DNA from: DATMER01 sp036277235
GTDB taxonomy: Bacteria > Acidobacteriota > Thermoanaerobaculia > Multivoradales > UBA5704
Reading direction: 5' to 3'
DNA: 8,386 nt
Assembly (NCBI GenBank): GCA_036277235.1
Contig: DASUNJ010000849.1
Span: 1-8,386, forward strand
This document shows positions 8,257 through 8,386 of this stretch, in pieces. Positions within the stretch are counted from its first letter, which is position 1, and every line of letters starts with the position of its first letter. Below the pieces are notes generated by a model. That model did not search any database. It was not told the DNA's origin and worked only from the letters and a program-made list of their open reading frames with translations. Made by a program: the position numbers and the translations under genes.

Positions 8257-8386
8257 ATGAGAAAGATCCACCTGACCCTGATCCTGATCGCGGCGCTCTG
8301 GAATGTTCTTCCTGCTGAGAATCCCTTCCGCTCCCTGTTCGATCTGGTCCTCGAGGGTCCTGGCGGCATCGTCCAGACCGGCGATC
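8257..8386 (+). CDS. Exported protein, N-terminal fragment (cut by window edge)
   Basis: Only 43 complete codons are present before the right edge; no stop is reached. Residues 1-20 are a typical signal peptide: basic MRKIH, hydrophobic LTLILIAALWNVL, and a likely cleavage after LPA. The mature start, ENPFRSLFDLVLEGPGG, is not enough to assign a family. The start is well supported by the perfect AAGGAGG eight bases upstream and by G/C-ending codons. It lies 179 bp after the exported CHAT protein on the same strand, separated by what looks like a regulated promoter region. It may therefore be co-regulated with it or unrelated. Confidence 0.75.
   Translation, partial: MRKIHLTLILIAALWNVLPAENPFRSLFDLVLEGPGGIVQTGD

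Overview
The window is GC-rich DNA with strongly G/C-ending codons, and every gene that can be supported reads on the + strand. A class II DnaJ/CbpA plus ClpB pair, and a secreted PPC-TPR-CHAT protein, lying among palindromic intergenic repeats suggest a Gram-negative bacterium with large secreted multidomain proteins. Acidobacteriota is my best guess, with Myxococcota or Planctomycetota as alternatives. This is inference from gene content only; there is no rRNA or other taxonomic marker here.

Layout. (1) Positions 1-249 hold a degenerate tandem repeat with a strict 21-bp period that probably continues off the left edge. It ends 4 bp before the ribosome binding site of a small gene (266-691), whose product has an N-terminal coiled coil, a proline-rich linker and a C-terminal helix-turn-helix-like domain. 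(2) Positions 741-789 carry a good vegetative promoter overlapped by a HAIR-like inverted repeat, the HspR operator type. It drives a heat-shock operon: a class II DnaJ with a TTG start (847-1797) and full-length ClpB (1897-4539). The 99-bp gap between them carries a palindromic element that can fold into a three-way junction. (3) Positions 4540-4849 contain no gene. They hold a short hairpin, a 138-bp composite element with perfect 32-bp inverted termini, and an AT-richer leader. (4) Positions 4850-8077 encode a predicted exported protein: signal peptide, PPC-like beta domain, ten TPRs and a C-terminal CHAT (caspase-like) domain with an intact His/Cys pair. (5) Positions 8078-8256 contain a phased array of CTGACAY direct repeats and a perfect Shine-Dalgarno sequence for a second exported protein, which is cut by the right edge.

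DnaJ and ClpB work together: ClpB threads aggregated proteins in cooperation with the DnaK/DnaJ system, and the HAIR-like site suggests HspR repression relieved on heat stress. No dnaK, grpE or hspR is present, so those partners must lie elsewhere. The CHAT protein is separated from clpB by the repeat element and is probably transcribed independently. The least explained parts are the 21-bp array with its adjacent helix-turn-helix gene, and the exported CHAT protein with the CTGACAY array and second secreted gene after it.
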